From the NCBI GenBank assembly GCA_900554975.1, contig USJI01000005.1:1-14018 (forward strand): a stretch of DNA of 14,018 nucleotides, in the 5' to 3' direction. The notes under the pieces were generated by a model. That model ran no database searches and was not told where the DNA came from. It saw only the letters and a program-made list of their open reading frames with translations. Below, piece by piece: positions 5,404-13,542 of this stretch (position 1 is the first letter of the stretch; the number at the start of each line of letters is the position of its first letter). The translations under genes and the position numbers were made by a program. Source of the stretch: an uncultured Ruminococcus sp. Lineage in GTDB: Bacteria > Bacillota > Clostridia > Oscillospirales > Ruminococcaceae.

Positions 5404-5907
5404 ATGAAAATGAAAAAATTCGGTGCTACCGAACAGCTCGTTTATGAGCTTGCAAAACCTGTCGCTGAACAAAACGGTGTCAGCATATGGGACATTCGTT
5501 TTGAAAAAGAAGGTGCTTCGTGGTATCTCAGAGTCTTTATTGACAAAGAGGACGGCATCAACATTGACGACTGTGAAGCTGTAAGCCGTCCGCTGAGTGA
5601 TATTCTTGATGAAAAAGACCCTATATCTCAGGGATACTTTCTGGAAGTCGGTTCGGCAGGACTTGAAAGAGAACTTGTCAGGGAATCACACTTTGAATCA
5701 TGCAGGGGCAGCCTTGTGCAGGTGAAAATGATAAGACCTCTTGACGGTGTAAAGGAATTTACGGCAGTCCTTGCTGACTTTACAAAGGAAACGGCAGTTT
5801 TTGAATTTCCTGTTGATACAGGTGATGAAAACAGGGAAAACATTGAAATTGCTCTTGCCGATATCGCAAATATTAAATTATATGAAGATATAAATGAATA
5901 TTTATAA
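5404..5907 (+). CDS. rimP: Ribosome maturation factor RimP
   Basis: A 167-residue protein with both RimP domains: an N-terminal alpha/beta domain (GVSIWDIRFEKEGASWYLRVFID, about 25-47, then INIDDCEAVSRPLSDILDE, 52-70) carrying the signature FLEVGSAGLERELVRESHF (79-97), and a C-terminal Sm-like barrel from about 100. RimP binds the free 30S subunit and helps assemble its S12/central pseudoknot region. The frame is open from ATG 5383, but GGGAG at 5391-5395 sits 8 bases before ATG 5404 and overlaps the upstream candidates, so ATG 5404 is chosen. It is the first gene of the operon behind the palindromic leader; nusA follows after 23 bases. Confidence 0.93.
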   Translation: MKMKKFGATEQLVYELAKPVAEQNGVSIWDIRFEKEGASWYLRVFIDKEDGINIDDCEAVSRPLSDILDEKDPISQGYFLEVGSAGLERELVRESHFESCRGSLVQVKMIRPLDGVKEFTAVLADFTKETAVFEFPVDTGDENRENIEIALADIANIKLYEDINEYL

Positions 5908-5930
5908 AATAATTGGAGGAATAATCGGAA

Positions 5931-7097
5931 ATGAACAAAGGTTTTTTTGACGCATTGTCTCTGCTGGGAAGCGAAAATAATGTTGACACTGACAAAATAG
6001 TAGAAAAGGTTAAATCCGCACTTATCAAGGCTATCAAGAAAGCATATCCTGACTGTGAGGACAATTTCCGTGTTGATATTGACCCGGTGAGAAAGAAATT
6101 TGATATGTTTCTTATCAAGACTGTTGTTGATGATGAACCTATCGACTACAACGAAATCAATATTGATGAAGCCAGAACTATCGACCCTGCCGCATATGTG
6201 GGCGGAACTGTTGACTATCCGCTGGACGCTGCAAAGTTCGGAAGAGCTGCTGCACAGTCTGCAAAGCAGTCCATCAAGGGCGACCTGAGAGAAATCAACC
6301 GTGAGAACATACTTAACCAGTTCCAGGACAAGGAAAACGAATGCATTACAGCAACAGTTTCACAGGTTGAACCGGGAAGCGGAACTGTTACTGTTGTTTA
6401 TGACAAGACAGAGCTTTATCTTTTCAGAAATGAACAGATTCCTGGAGAGCATTTCAAGGAAGGCGACAAGATAAAGGTTTATGTTACTGGAATCGCAAAC
6501 AAGGCTAAAAAACCTATCATAAAAATTTCAAGAGCACACAGGGATCTTGTAAAAAGACTTTTCGAGCTTGAAGTTCCTGAAATCTATGAGGGAATTGTGG
6601 AAGTCAAGTCAATTTCAAGAGAAGCCGGTGCAAGAACAAAAATTGCTGTTGTTTCAAGAGATGAAAATGTTGACGCTGTCGGAGCCTGCATAGGTCCTAA
6701 GAGAACAAGAATTCAGGCTATCGTTGATGAACTCAACGGCGAAAAGATTGATATTATAAAGTACAGCGAAGACCCGGCTGAATTCATTGCAAGAGCACTT
6801 GCTCCGGCAAAGGTAATAAGCGTTAAGGTTTCTGAAGGTGAAACACATGAATGTTCTGTTATCGTTCCTGCTGACCAGCTTTCACTGGCTATCGGCAACA
6901 GAGGTCAGAACGCAAAGCTTGCCGCTAAACTTACAGGATACAAAATAGACATCAAGCCGGAAACAAATATTACAGAGCAGTCAGAAGAAGCTTCTGAGGA
7001 AAAGCCTGAAGAAACTGAAACAGCCGCTGAGGAAACAACAGTTCAGGCGGAAGAAACTCCGGAAGTTTCACAGGAAGCTCCTGTATCCGAAGAATAA
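5931..7097 (+). CDS. nusA: Transcription termination/antitermination factor NusA
   Basis: A 388-residue NusA of the Gram-positive type: an N-terminal RNA polymerase-binding domain (about 1-125), an S1 domain (about 135-200, ECITATVSQVEPGSGTV to PIIKISRAH), KH1 and KH2. NusA binds RNA polymerase near the RNA exit channel and governs pausing, hairpin-dependent termination and rRNA antitermination. KH2 keeps its GxxG loop in AIGNRGQNAKLAAKLTGY (G322-G325). In KH1 the usual GPRG/GPKG loop reads GPKR (255-258), so the second glycine is replaced by arginine. The last 45 or so residues are a Glu/Thr-rich acidic tail, longer than in Bacillus. GGAGG at 5915-5919 precedes ATG 5931. It lies between rimP and ylxR as in most Firmicutes. 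Confidence 0.96.
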   Translation: MNKGFFDALSLLGSENNVDTDKIVEKVKSALIKAIKKAYPDCEDNFRVDIDPVRKKFDMFLIKTVVDDEPIDYNEINIDEARTIDPAAYVGGTVDYPLDAAKFGRAAAQSAKQSIKGDLREINRENILNQFQDKENECITATVSQVEPGSGTVTVVYDKTELYLFRNEQIPGEHFKEGDKIKVYVTGIANKAKKPIIKISRAHRDLVKRLFELEVPEIYEGIVEVKSISREAGARTKIAVVSRDENVDAVGACIGPKRTRIQAIVDELNGEKIDIIKYSEDPAEFIARALAPAKVISVKVSEGETHECSVIVPADQLSLAIGNRGQNAKLAAKLTGYKIDIKPETNITEQSEEASEEKPEETETAAEETTVQAEETPEVSQEAPVSEE

Positions 7098-7117
7098 TTT
7101 AAAAAGGGTGACAGCTT

Positions 7118-7390
7118 ATGAAAACTAAAAAAATACCTCTTAGAATGTGTCTCGGATGCAACGAAATGAAACCTAAAAAGGAAATGATACGAGTTGTCAA
7201 ATCCCCTGAGGGAGAAATCTCCCTTGATTTCACCGGAAAGAAATCCGGAAGGGGTGCATATATCTGCCGCAGCTGCGATTGCTTTGAAAAGGCAAGAAAG
7301 GCAAGACGGTTTGAAAAAAGTCTGTCATGTAAAATCGAAGAAAGCGTTTATGAGGAGATGAAACATGAATTCACAACAGAAAATAATTAA
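7118..7390 (+). CDS. ylxR: YlxR / RnpM family RNA-binding protein (DUF448)
   Basis: A 90-residue basic protein with the DUF448 signature: RMCLGCNEMKPKKEMIRVVKSPEG (9-32), then GKKSGRGAYICRSCDCFEKA (40-59). Cys11, Cys14, Cys50 and Cys53 form two CxxC pairs that could bind metal. The family is a nucleic-acid-binding protein of the nusA operon. The B. subtilis member, renamed RnpM, is reported to bind RNase P RNA and modulate its activity, and YlxR has also been described as a nucleoid-type regulator. ATG 7118 is preceded by AAGGGTG. It ends inside the next gene (26-base overlap), implying translational coupling with ylxQ. Confidence 0.92.
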   Translation: MKTKKIPLRMCLGCNEMKPKKEMIRVVKSPEGEISLDFTGKKSGRGAYICRSCDCFEKARKARRFEKSLSCKIEESVYEEMKHEFTTENN

Positions 7391-7706
7391 CCTGCTCACA
7401 ATATGCAAAAAGGCGGGAAAGGTGGTCTGCGGCTTTGACGCTGTTAAAGACGCTGTTTATGAGGGAAACGTTTCATGTGTTCTTACAACCGACGATATTT
7501 CCCAGAAAACACTTAAAGAAGTCAAATTTTTCAGCGGCAATTCACATATTGAGGTTCTCGAACTTGGTATGGATTCTGCTGACCTTTACGGAATTTTAGG
7601 AAAAGAAGTTGTTGTCGCAGCGATAAGCGATTTCGGATTTGCCAAACGTTTCAGAGAGCTTTGCAACGACCCGATTGCCAAAAAGCTCAGAAAGAAACAA
7701 CAGTAA
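7365..7706 (+). CDS. ylxQ: L7Ae family RNA-binding protein YlxQ
   Basis: A 113-residue protein of the ribosomal L7Ae/L30e/S12e/Gadd45 family, the YlxQ branch that sits between ylxR and infB in Firmicutes. It begins with the family helix KIINLLTICKKAGKVVCGFDAVKDAV (6-31), then VSCVLTTDDISQKTLKEVKFF and IEVLELGMDSADLYGILGKEVVVAAISDFGFAKRF. Relatives bind kink-turn RNAs; the B. subtilis paralogue YbxF/L7Ae binds K-turns, and a K-turn target for YlxQ is plausible but not shown here. GAGGAG at 7352-7357 lies 7 bases before ATG 7365 inside the end of ylxR. The C-terminus is lysine-rich. Confidence 0.9.
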   Translation: MNSQQKIINLLTICKKAGKVVCGFDAVKDAVYEGNVSCVLTTDDISQKTLKEVKFFSGNSHIEVLELGMDSADLYGILGKEVVVAAISDFGFAKRFRELCNDPIAKKLRKKQQ

Positions 7707-7762
7707 GCAAAGCTTACGTTTATATAGATTTGAAAATTTAATATTTAATGGAGGTTTCGCCT

Positions 7763-10327
7763 ATGACGAAAAAGATAAAACTGACAGAGGCTGCGAAAGA
7801 CCTTAAAATTGATAATCAGGAACTTATTGACCTGATGGAAAAATATGATGGTACAAAAAGAAAAAATACAACAGCTCTTTCAGCAGATGAGATGAACTAT
7901 ATACTTGAGCATTATTCACAGAGCAATCAGGTTGAAAGTTTCGACAGATACTTTGATTCAAAGAACCATCCGGTTTCCGAAGAAAAGGAAGAAGAAAAAC
8001 CAGCTCAGAAAGCCGCACCGAAAAAGAGCGAAAGCAAGAAATCCGCTCCGAAGGAAACTGCAAAAAAGACTAAGGAAACTCCTAAGGCGGCAGAAAAGAA
8101 ATCCGAAAACAAGACAGTTAAAGCGGAAACACCGAAAAAGACTGATTCAAAAACCGAAGAAATCAAGACAGAGAGCGTCAAGAACGAAAAGAATATGAAT
8201 AAAAACGACAGATTCAAAAGACCTGAACAGCCTTTCAGCAAAAAGGACAAGGAAAAGGAAAAAGAAAAGAAGCATCAGGAAAAGGCTCAGAAACATCCTG
8301 AAAAGCAGAAGCTTGGTACCTCAATGTCAATGACTGTTGAAACAACAACAGAAAGCAACAGAAGAACAGTTGATACAAGAGGTTCATATGTAAATCTTGA
8401 CAAGTACAACGAAAGATATGAACAGATTGCTCCTGCAAACAAGCACAAGGATAATTACACAAGAAAACAGAAGATAAATCAGAAATCTGCACAGAGAAAC
8501 AAGAACAAATTTTCAAGCAAGAAGGAAACTGAATCTGAAAAGCTCCGCCGTCTTGAACTCGAAAGAGCAAGAAAACAGCAGCTTAAAGTTCTTATCCCTG
8601 ATGAAATCACAGTCGGCGAACTCGCTGCAAGACTGAAGGCAACTGCAACAGACGTTATCAAAAAGCTTATGGGTCTGGGCGTTATGGCTTCAATCAACGA
8701 GGTTATCGACTTTGATACAGCTGCACTTGTAGCAGACGAAATGGGTGCAAAGGTTGAAAAGGAAGTTATCGTCACTATTGAGGAACGTCTTATTGATGAC
8801 AGTGAGGACGATGCGGCAAATACAGAGGAAAGAAGCCCTGTTGTTGTCGTTATGGGTCACGTTGACCACGGAAAGACTTCACTCCTTGACAGAATCAGAC
8901 ACGCAAATGTTACAGCTTCAGAAGCAGGCGGTATCACTCAGCATATCGGTGCTTATCAGGTAAAAGCAGGCGACAAGACAATCACTTTCCTTGATACTCC
9001 TGGTCATGAAGCGTTCACTTCAATGAGAGCAAGAGGTGCGGATATCACTGATATTGCTATCCTCGTAGTTGCCGCTGATGACGGTATCATGCCGCAGACT
9101 GTTGAATCAATCAACCACGCAAAAGCTGCAAACGTTTCCATCGTTGTTGCTGTAAACAAGATGGATAAGGAAGGTGCAAACGTTGAAAGAGTTAAACAGG
9201 GTCTTACAGAGCATGGTCTTGTTCCGGAAGAATGGGGCGGCGACGTTATGTGTGTTCCTGTTTCAGCAAAGACAGGCGAAGGTATAGACGAACTTCTTGA
9301 GGACGTTCTGCTTATCGCTGAAATGAAAGAACTCAAGGCTAACCCTGACAGACTTGCAAAGGGTGCTGTTATCGAAGCAAGACTTGACAAGGGCAGAGGT
9401 CCGGTTGCAACACTTCTCGTACAGAACGGTACACTTAAAACAGGTGACATCATTATCGCAGGAACATCTGTCGGCAGAGTTCGTGTAATGACAGACTATA
9501 ACGGAAACAAGATAAATTCAGCCGGTCCTTCAGTTCCTGTTGAAATAACAGGTCTTGCAGAAGTGCCGAGTGCAGGTGACACATTCAACGCTGTTGAGGA
9601 CGAAAAGCTTGCAAAGGAACTCGTTGAACAGAGAAAACATGAAGCTAAGCAGGAACAGTTCAAGTCAGTTCAGAAGGTAACTCTTGACAACCTGTTCAGC
9701 CAGATTGCACAGGGCGAGGTAAAGGAACTTCCTATAATTGTTAAGGCTGACGTTCAGGGTTCTGTTGAAGCCGTTAAGCAGTCACTTGAAAAGCTTTCAA
9801 ATGAAGAAGTAAGAGTAAAGGTTATTCACGGCGGTGTCGGTGCTGTTTCAGAGGGAGACGTTATGCTCGCTTCTGCATCAAACGCAATTATCGTAGGATT
9901 CAACGTTCGTCCTGACCCTGTTGCTGAGGAAAGCGCTAAGCGTGACGGCGTTGACATCAGACTTTACAGAATCATTTATGATGCAATAGAAGAAATCTCA
10001 ACAGCCATGAAGGGTATGCTTGCTCCTAAGTTCAGGGAAGTTATCCTCGGAAAGGCTGAGGTAAGACAGGTTTACAAGATATCAAGCGTCGGTGCTGTTG
10101 CAGGTTCATATATCACAGACGGAAAGATAACAAGAAACTGCCAGATTCGTGTTGTCCGTGACGGAATCGTTATTGCGGAAGACAAGATATCCTCTCTCAA
10201 GAGATTCAAGGACGATGCAAAGGAAGTTGCAAAGGGCTTTGAATGCGGTATAGGACTTGAAAAATATGCAGATATTAAAGAGGGCGATATTTTTGAAGGA
10301 TTTATTATGGAAGAATATCGTGACTGA
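7763..10327 (+). CDS. infB: Translation initiation factor IF-2
   Basis: An 854-residue IF-2. Order: a first IF2N module ([22 protein letters not shown]), a long Lys/Glu-rich linker (about 60-265), a second IF2N module ([16 protein letters not shown] to AALVADEMG), then the GTPase domain with G1 GHVDHGKT (365-372), switch [11 protein letters not shown]3 DTPGH (411-415), G4 NKMD (465-468) and G5 SAK (501-503). Domains II-IV follow and end in the fMet-tRNA-binding barrel ([21 protein letters not shown]). IF-2 brings initiator tRNA to the 30S subunit and drives subunit joining. ATG 7748 is in frame but overlaps the Shine-Dalgarno itself (GGAGG 7750-7754); ATG 7763, 8 bases after it, gives the conserved N-terminus and is chosen. 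The linker is unconserved in the family. Confidence 0.96.
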   Translation: MTKKIKLTEAAKDLKIDNQELIDLMEKYDGTKRKNTTALSADEMNYILEHYSQSNQVESFDRYFDSKNHPVSEEKEEEKPAQKAAPKKSESKKSAPKETAKKTKETPKAAEKKSENKTVKAETPKKTDSKTEEIKTESVKNEKNMNKNDRFKRPEQPFSKKDKEKEKEKKHQEKAQKHPEKQKLGTSMSMTVETTTESNRRTVDTRGSYVNLDKYNERYEQIAPANKHKDNYTRKQKINQKSAQRNKNKFSSKKETESEKLRRLELERARKQQLKVLIPDEITVGELAARLKATATDVIKKLMGLGVMASINEVIDFDTAALVADEMGAKVEKEVIVTIEERLIDDSEDDAANTEERSPVVVVMGHVDHGKTSLLDRIRHANVTASEAGGITQHIGAYQVKAGDKTITFLDTPGHEAFTSMRARGADITDIAILVVAADDGIMPQTVESINHAKAANVSIVVAVNKMDKEGANVERVKQGLTEHGLVPEEWGGDVMCVPVSAKTGEGIDELLEDVLLIAEMKELKANPDRLAKGAVIEARLDKGRGPVATLLVQNGTLKTGDIIIAGTSVGRVRVMTDYNGNKINSAGPSVPVEITGLAEVPSAGDTFNAVEDEKLAKELVEQRKHEAKQEQFKSVQKVTLDNLFSQIAQGEVKELPIIVKADVQGSVEAVKQSLEKLSNEEVRVKVIHGGVGAVSEGDVMLASASNAIIVGFNVRPDPVAEESAKRDGVDIRLYRIIYDAIEEISTAMKGMLAPKFREVILGKAEVRQVYKISSVGAVAGSYITDGKITRNCQIRVVRDGIVIAEDKISSLKRFKDDAKEVAKGFECGIGLEKYADIKEGDIFEGFIMEEYRD

Positions 10328-10350
10328 TAATTCATGAAACGGAGATTTAT

Positions 10351-10686
10351 ATGTCAAGTTTTAAGGTTGGAAGAATGGGGGAAGACATAAAAAGAGAGCT
10401 TACAGCGATTTTCAGAGAGCTTAAAGACCCGAGAATCGCTGAGTTTCTCACAGTTGTGAGGGTTGACCTTTCAAATGACCTCTCACACTGTAAGGTTTAT
10501 GTTTCCTGTTTTGAAGGCATAGACAAGGCAAGAGAATCGGTCAAGGGACTGACAAGTGCGTCAGGATTCATCAAAAGGGAGCTTTTCCACAGACTTCCTA
10601 TGAGAAAATGCCCTGACCTTAAATTCATCGCTGATGATTCGATTGCAAAAAGTGCTGAAATAAACGAAAAATTAAGAGAACTTTAA
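10351..10686 (+). CDS. rbfA: 30S ribosome-binding factor RbfA
   Basis: A 111-residue KH-fold protein with RbfA features: the N-terminal RMGEDIKRELTAIFRELKDPRI (8-29), the strand LTVVRVDLSNDLSHCKVYVSC (33-53), and FIKRELFHRLPMRKCPDLKFIADDSI (73-98) with the family's R-x-x-P-x-L-x-F core. RbfA binds immature 30S subunits near helix 1 of 16S rRNA and aids its final processing. It follows infB by 23 bases with GGAG at 10341-10344, the standard order. Confidence 0.95.
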   Translation: MSSFKVGRMGEDIKRELTAIFRELKDPRIAEFLTVVRVDLSNDLSHCKVYVSCFEGIDKARESVKGLTSASGFIKRELFHRLPMRKCPDLKFIADDSIAKSAEINEKLREL

Positions 10687-10702
10687 AAGGGAGGGACAGT
10701 GT

Positions 10703-10729
10703 TCCGGTCTGACGCCGGAGGAGATCTGT
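10703..10729 (+). promoter_or_regulatory. nrnA ribosome binding site next to a small hairpin
   Basis: GGAGGAG (10717-10723) lies 6 bases before ATG 10730. TCCGG (10703-10707) can pair with CCGGA (10715-10719) around a 7-base loop, covering the first bases of the site. An upstream GGGAGGG (10689-10695) is a second purine run. The stem is short, so any control of nrnA translation is speculative. Confidence 0.35.
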
Positions 10730-11686
10730 ATGAATATTGATTTTAATGAGGCTGCTGAAATTTTAAAAAACTGTGACAACGTTTATATTCTGATACACCA
10801 GAGTCCTGACGGAGACTGCATTGGTTCGGGAACGGCTCTTTATCATATGCTCAGGTATATGGGCAAGAGAGCAAGGGTTGTATGCTCTGACGAAATCCCG
10901 AAAAGATATGCTTTTATGCAGGAGGGATATACCGACGAGGAATTCACTCCGGAATTTATAATAGCTTCTGATGTTGCGGATATAAAGCTTCTGGGCAGAT
11001 ACAGCGAAATCTACGGCGACAGGGTTGACCTTTGCATAGACCATCACATTTCAAATACGGGATATGCCGCAAAAACCCTTGTCCGCCCGGACGCTTCCGC
11101 AGCCTGTGAAGTGGTTTACGAACTCATAAAGATACTCGGAATCCCCGCTGACGAACATATAACAACCTGTATATATACAGGAATTGCAACAGATACAGGC
11201 TGTTTCAAATATGAAAACACAACTGCCAGATGCCATGAAATTGTTGCAGAGCTTAAAAGAACCTGTCCTGTGAACTATGCCGGAATAAACAGAAATATGT
11301 TCGAGGTAAAAAGCAGGGCAAGACTTAAAACAGAACGTGCAGTTACGGATATTATGGAATACTACCTCAACGACAAATGCACCATGATATGCATTACAAG
11401 CGATATCATAAACGAAATGGGCGTTGATGCCGCTGAACTCGAAGGCATGGCAGGAATACCATTGCAGGTCGAGGGCGTTGAGGTCGGCGTTACAATAAAG
11501 CAGAAGGACGAAAACAGCTTTAAAATATCTATGCGTTCGGCAAACAAGGTTAACGTTTCGGATATCTGTGCATCGCTCGGCGGAGGCGGTCATATAAAGG
11601 CTGCCGGCTGTCTGCTCCATGGAACTCTGGACGAAGTAAAGAAAACAATTGTTGACGCAGTTGCAAAAGGAATTGAAAAATGTTAA
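10730..11686 (+). CDS. nrnA: DHH/DHHA1 phosphoesterase, NrnA-type nanoRNase / pAp phosphatase
   Basis: A 318-residue DHH family protein. Metal-binding motifs: HQSPDGDCIGSG (23-34), DVAD (81-84), DHH (104-106) and GIATDTG (151-157, Asp155). The C-terminal DHHA1 domain ends in the substrate loop GGGGHIKAAG (284-293). NrnA enzymes are cytoplasmic Mn-dependent hydrolases that degrade 2-5 nt RNAs from the 5' end and dephosphorylate pAp. They substitute for Orn, which most Firmicutes lack. The gene sits between rbfA and truB, a recurrent position in Gram-positives. ATG 10730 has a strong Shine-Dalgarno. The end overlaps truB by 7 bases, so the two are probably translationally coupled. Substrate preference is from family knowledge. 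Confidence 0.92.
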   Translation: MNIDFNEAAEILKNCDNVYILIHQSPDGDCIGSGTALYHMLRYMGKRARVVCSDEIPKRYAFMQEGYTDEEFTPEFIIASDVADIKLLGRYSEIYGDRVDLCIDHHISNTGYAAKTLVRPDASAACEVVYELIKILGIPADEHITTCIYTGIATDTGCFKYENTTARCHEIVAELKRTCPVNYAGINRNMFEVKSRARLKTERAVTDIMEYYLNDKCTMICITSDIINEMGVDAAELEGMAGIPLQVEGVEVGVTIKQKDENSFKISMRSANKVNVSDICASLGGGGHIKAAGCLLHGTLDEVKKTIVDAVAKGIEKC

Positions 11687-12588
11687 ACGGTATTATCTGT
11701 GTAAATAAACCAGAGGGATTTACATCATTTGATGTCATTGCAAAACTTCGTGGAATACTCAGAATGAAAAAGCTCGGTCACAGCGGAACTCTTGACCCGA
11801 TGGCAACAGGAGTTCTGCCTGTGTTTGCAGGAAGTGCAACAAGGGCGATAAGCATTCTCCCCGACACTGACAAAAGTTATCTTGCGGGATTCCGTTTAGG
11901 ACTTGTAACTGATACACAGGATATTACCGGAAAGATACTTGAAGAAAAACCGTTTTCTGTTTCCATACAGGAAATTGAAGCGAAGGCTCCCCTTTTCCGC
12001 GGGAATATAAAGCAGATACCGCCTATGTATTCCGCTGTTTCGGTCGGCGGAAAACGTCTTTACGAACTTGCAAGAAAGGGCATTGAAATTGACCGTCCGG
12101 CAAGGGAAATTTTCATTGATAATTTTGATATAACTGAATTTGATGAAAAGACAGGCTGTGGAAAACTTTCCGTCACCTGTTCAAAGGGTACTTATATAAG
12201 AACGCTTATCCATGACCTCGGTCAGGAACTCGGCTGTGGTGCGGTAATGACAACTCTTGTCAGGACAGCCGCCTGCGGATTCACTCTTTCAGACTGTTAC
12301 ACTCTGGACGAAATCCAGAAAATTGCGGACGAGGGAAAAGCGGAAACCATAACAGGAAGCTGTGAAAGGCTTTTTGACGGCTACCCGTCACTTCAGCTAA
12401 GCAGACAGAAAGCAGCCATGTACAGAAACGGTGTGAAACTCCGTCTGAATGAGCTTAAAGGATACGGCGGAGAGGAATTTCTGAAAATATATTCTGACAG
12501 CGGTGAATTTATCGGGATTGCCCGGTCTGATATGGAAAACGGTGTTCTGAGAGTTTTAAAAAACCTCAGCGGAGGCGGTGAGCCTTAA
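11680..12588 (+). CDS. truB: tRNA pseudouridine(55) synthase TruB
   Basis: A 302-residue TruB. It opens with NGIICVNKPEGFTSFDVIAKLR (3-24), carries the catalytic aspartate Asp39 in GHSGTLDPMATGVL (34-47), and continues with KSYLAGFRLGLVTDTQD, then IPPMYSAVSVGGKRLYELARKG and CSKGTYIRTLIHDLG. The C-terminal region (from about 240) is a PUA-like domain. TruB makes pseudouridine 55 in the T-loop of nearly all tRNAs and also acts as a tRNA folding chaperone. ATG 11680 lies within the last codons of nrnA. ribF begins 2 bases after its stop. Confidence 0.96.
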   Translation: MLNGIICVNKPEGFTSFDVIAKLRGILRMKKLGHSGTLDPMATGVLPVFAGSATRAISILPDTDKSYLAGFRLGLVTDTQDITGKILEEKPFSVSIQEIEAKAPLFRGNIKQIPPMYSAVSVGGKRLYELARKGIEIDRPAREIFIDNFDITEFDEKTGCGKLSVTCSKGTYIRTLIHDLGQELGCGAVMTTLVRTAACGFTLSDCYTLDEIQKIADEGKAETITGSCERLFDGYPSLQLSRQKAAMYRNGVKLRLNELKGYGGEEFLKIYSDSGEFIGIARSDMENGVLRVLKNLSGGGEP

Positions 12589-12590
12589 AA

Positions 12591-13505
12591 ATGAAAATGC
12601 TCTCTCAAAATGAAAATACAGACGAAAGCACAGCGGTAGCCCTCGGAATCTTTGACGGTGTTCACATCGGACATCGTGAAATAATCTCAAGAACGATTGC
12701 TCTTTCTGAGGGTAAAACTGCTCCGTGTGTTTTCACATTCCGTACAGAAAGTGTTGAAAAAAAGCACGGAAAAAATTACGAGTTTATTTATCCGGACAGC
12801 CGTAAAAACAGCATTCTTGAAACACTGGGAATAAAGTATATATACTCCCCTTCCGTTTCAGATGTTCAGAATATGTCCGGAGAAGAATTTGCGGAAAAGA
12901 TACTTTCGGACAAGCTTCACGCAAAAACAGTTGTCTGCGGAGAAAATTTCCGTTTCGGAAAAAATGCCGCCTGCGGAAGCAGAGAACTTCTTCAGCTGGG
13001 CAGAAAACTTGGGTTTGATGTGGAAATATGTCCGCTTGTAAAGGTAAACGGAAAGGAAATAAGCTCGGAAATTATAAGGGATATGCTCAGAAACGGTGAT
13101 ATGAAAAACGCTTCTGTGCTTCTCGGTGAAGATTACTTTACTGATGCTCTGGTTGTCGGCGGAAACAGAATCGGAAGAACAATCAGTTTTCCGACAATAA
13201 ACCAGCTTTTTGAATGCGGACAGCTTGTCCCGAGAAGGGGCGTTTATGCGTCTGTCACTTATATTGACGGAAAAAAATATCCGTCAGTTACAAATGTCGG
13301 AGTAAAGCCGACTGTTGAAAAAAACATCTCCCCTCTTGCGGAAACGAATATAATAAATTTCAGCGGCGACCTTTACGGCAGGAACATAGTTCTGCGGCTG
13401 ATGGATTTTCTCCGCCCCGAAAAGCGGTTCCCGAGCATTGAGGCTCTCAGGGAGCAGATAGCAAGGGACACCGAGACCGTCAGAAACAGAGAATACAATA
13501 TATAA
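12591..13505 (+). CDS. ribF: Bifunctional riboflavin kinase / FAD synthetase RibF
   Basis: A 304-residue two-domain enzyme. The N-terminal FMN adenylyltransferase domain has GIFDGVHIGH (19-28), FTF (48-50), VVCGENFRFGK (114-124) and VNGKEISSEIIRDML (152-166). The C-terminal riboflavin kinase domain has GNRIGRTISFPTIN (191-204), RRGVYASVTY (215-224), VTNVGVKPTVE (233-243), catalytic Glu251 in ETNIINFSGDLYG, and FLRPEKRFPSIEAL. It phosphorylates riboflavin to FMN and adenylates FMN to FAD. The kinase motif FPTIN varies from the common FPTAN, which is probably tolerated. No FMN riboswitch precedes it; it is translated from the operon, with GGTGAG at 12576-12581 before ATG 12591. ATG 12597 is an alternative start. 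truB-ribF is the usual end of this operon. Confidence 0.95.
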   Translation: MKMLSQNENTDESTAVALGIFDGVHIGHREIISRTIALSEGKTAPCVFTFRTESVEKKHGKNYEFIYPDSRKNSILETLGIKYIYSPSVSDVQNMSGEEFAEKILSDKLHAKTVVCGENFRFGKNAACGSRELLQLGRKLGFDVEICPLVKVNGKEISSEIIRDMLRNGDMKNASVLLGEDYFTDALVVGGNRIGRTISFPTINQLFECGQLVPRRGVYASVTYIDGKKYPSVTNVGVKPTVEKNISPLAETNIINFSGDLYGRNIVLRLMDFLRPEKRFPSIEALREQIARDTETVRNREYNI

Positions 13506-13542
13506 AAGTATATCTGATATTTTCAGAAAGGACTGTTTATAA

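Noticed and set aside
5203..5472. 89-codon - strand ORF over the toxin/rimP boundary
   Set aside because: It lies across two promoters and the rimP leader, has no family similarity, and is better explained by the regulatory elements there.
7703..7717. 6-bp hairpin GTAAGC/GCTTAC at the ylxQ stop
   Set aside because: Short stem with no proper U-tract, lying inside an operon that must be read through to infB. Not a convincing terminator.
7905..8198. 97-codon + strand ORF rich in Lys/Arg inside infB
   Set aside because: It is a frame-shifted reading of the A-rich IF-2 linker, with no ribosome site and no family features.
7980..8300. Repetitive Lys/Glu coding stretch that could be a tandem repeat
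   Set aside because: It is low-complexity IF-2 linker without a fixed repeat unit, usual for this protein.
10699..10740. 13-codon GTG-initiated mini-ORF overlapping the nrnA start
   Set aside because: Its purine run is only 3 bases before the GTG, too close for normal initiation. It is probably chance.
11051..11620. 189-codon - strand ORF opposite nrnA
   Set aside because: Cys-rich meaningless translation antisense to a clear DHH phosphoesterase gene.
12541..12590. Possible FMN riboswitch before ribF
   Set aside because: ribF starts 2 bases after truB and there is no room for, or sign of, the RFN element.
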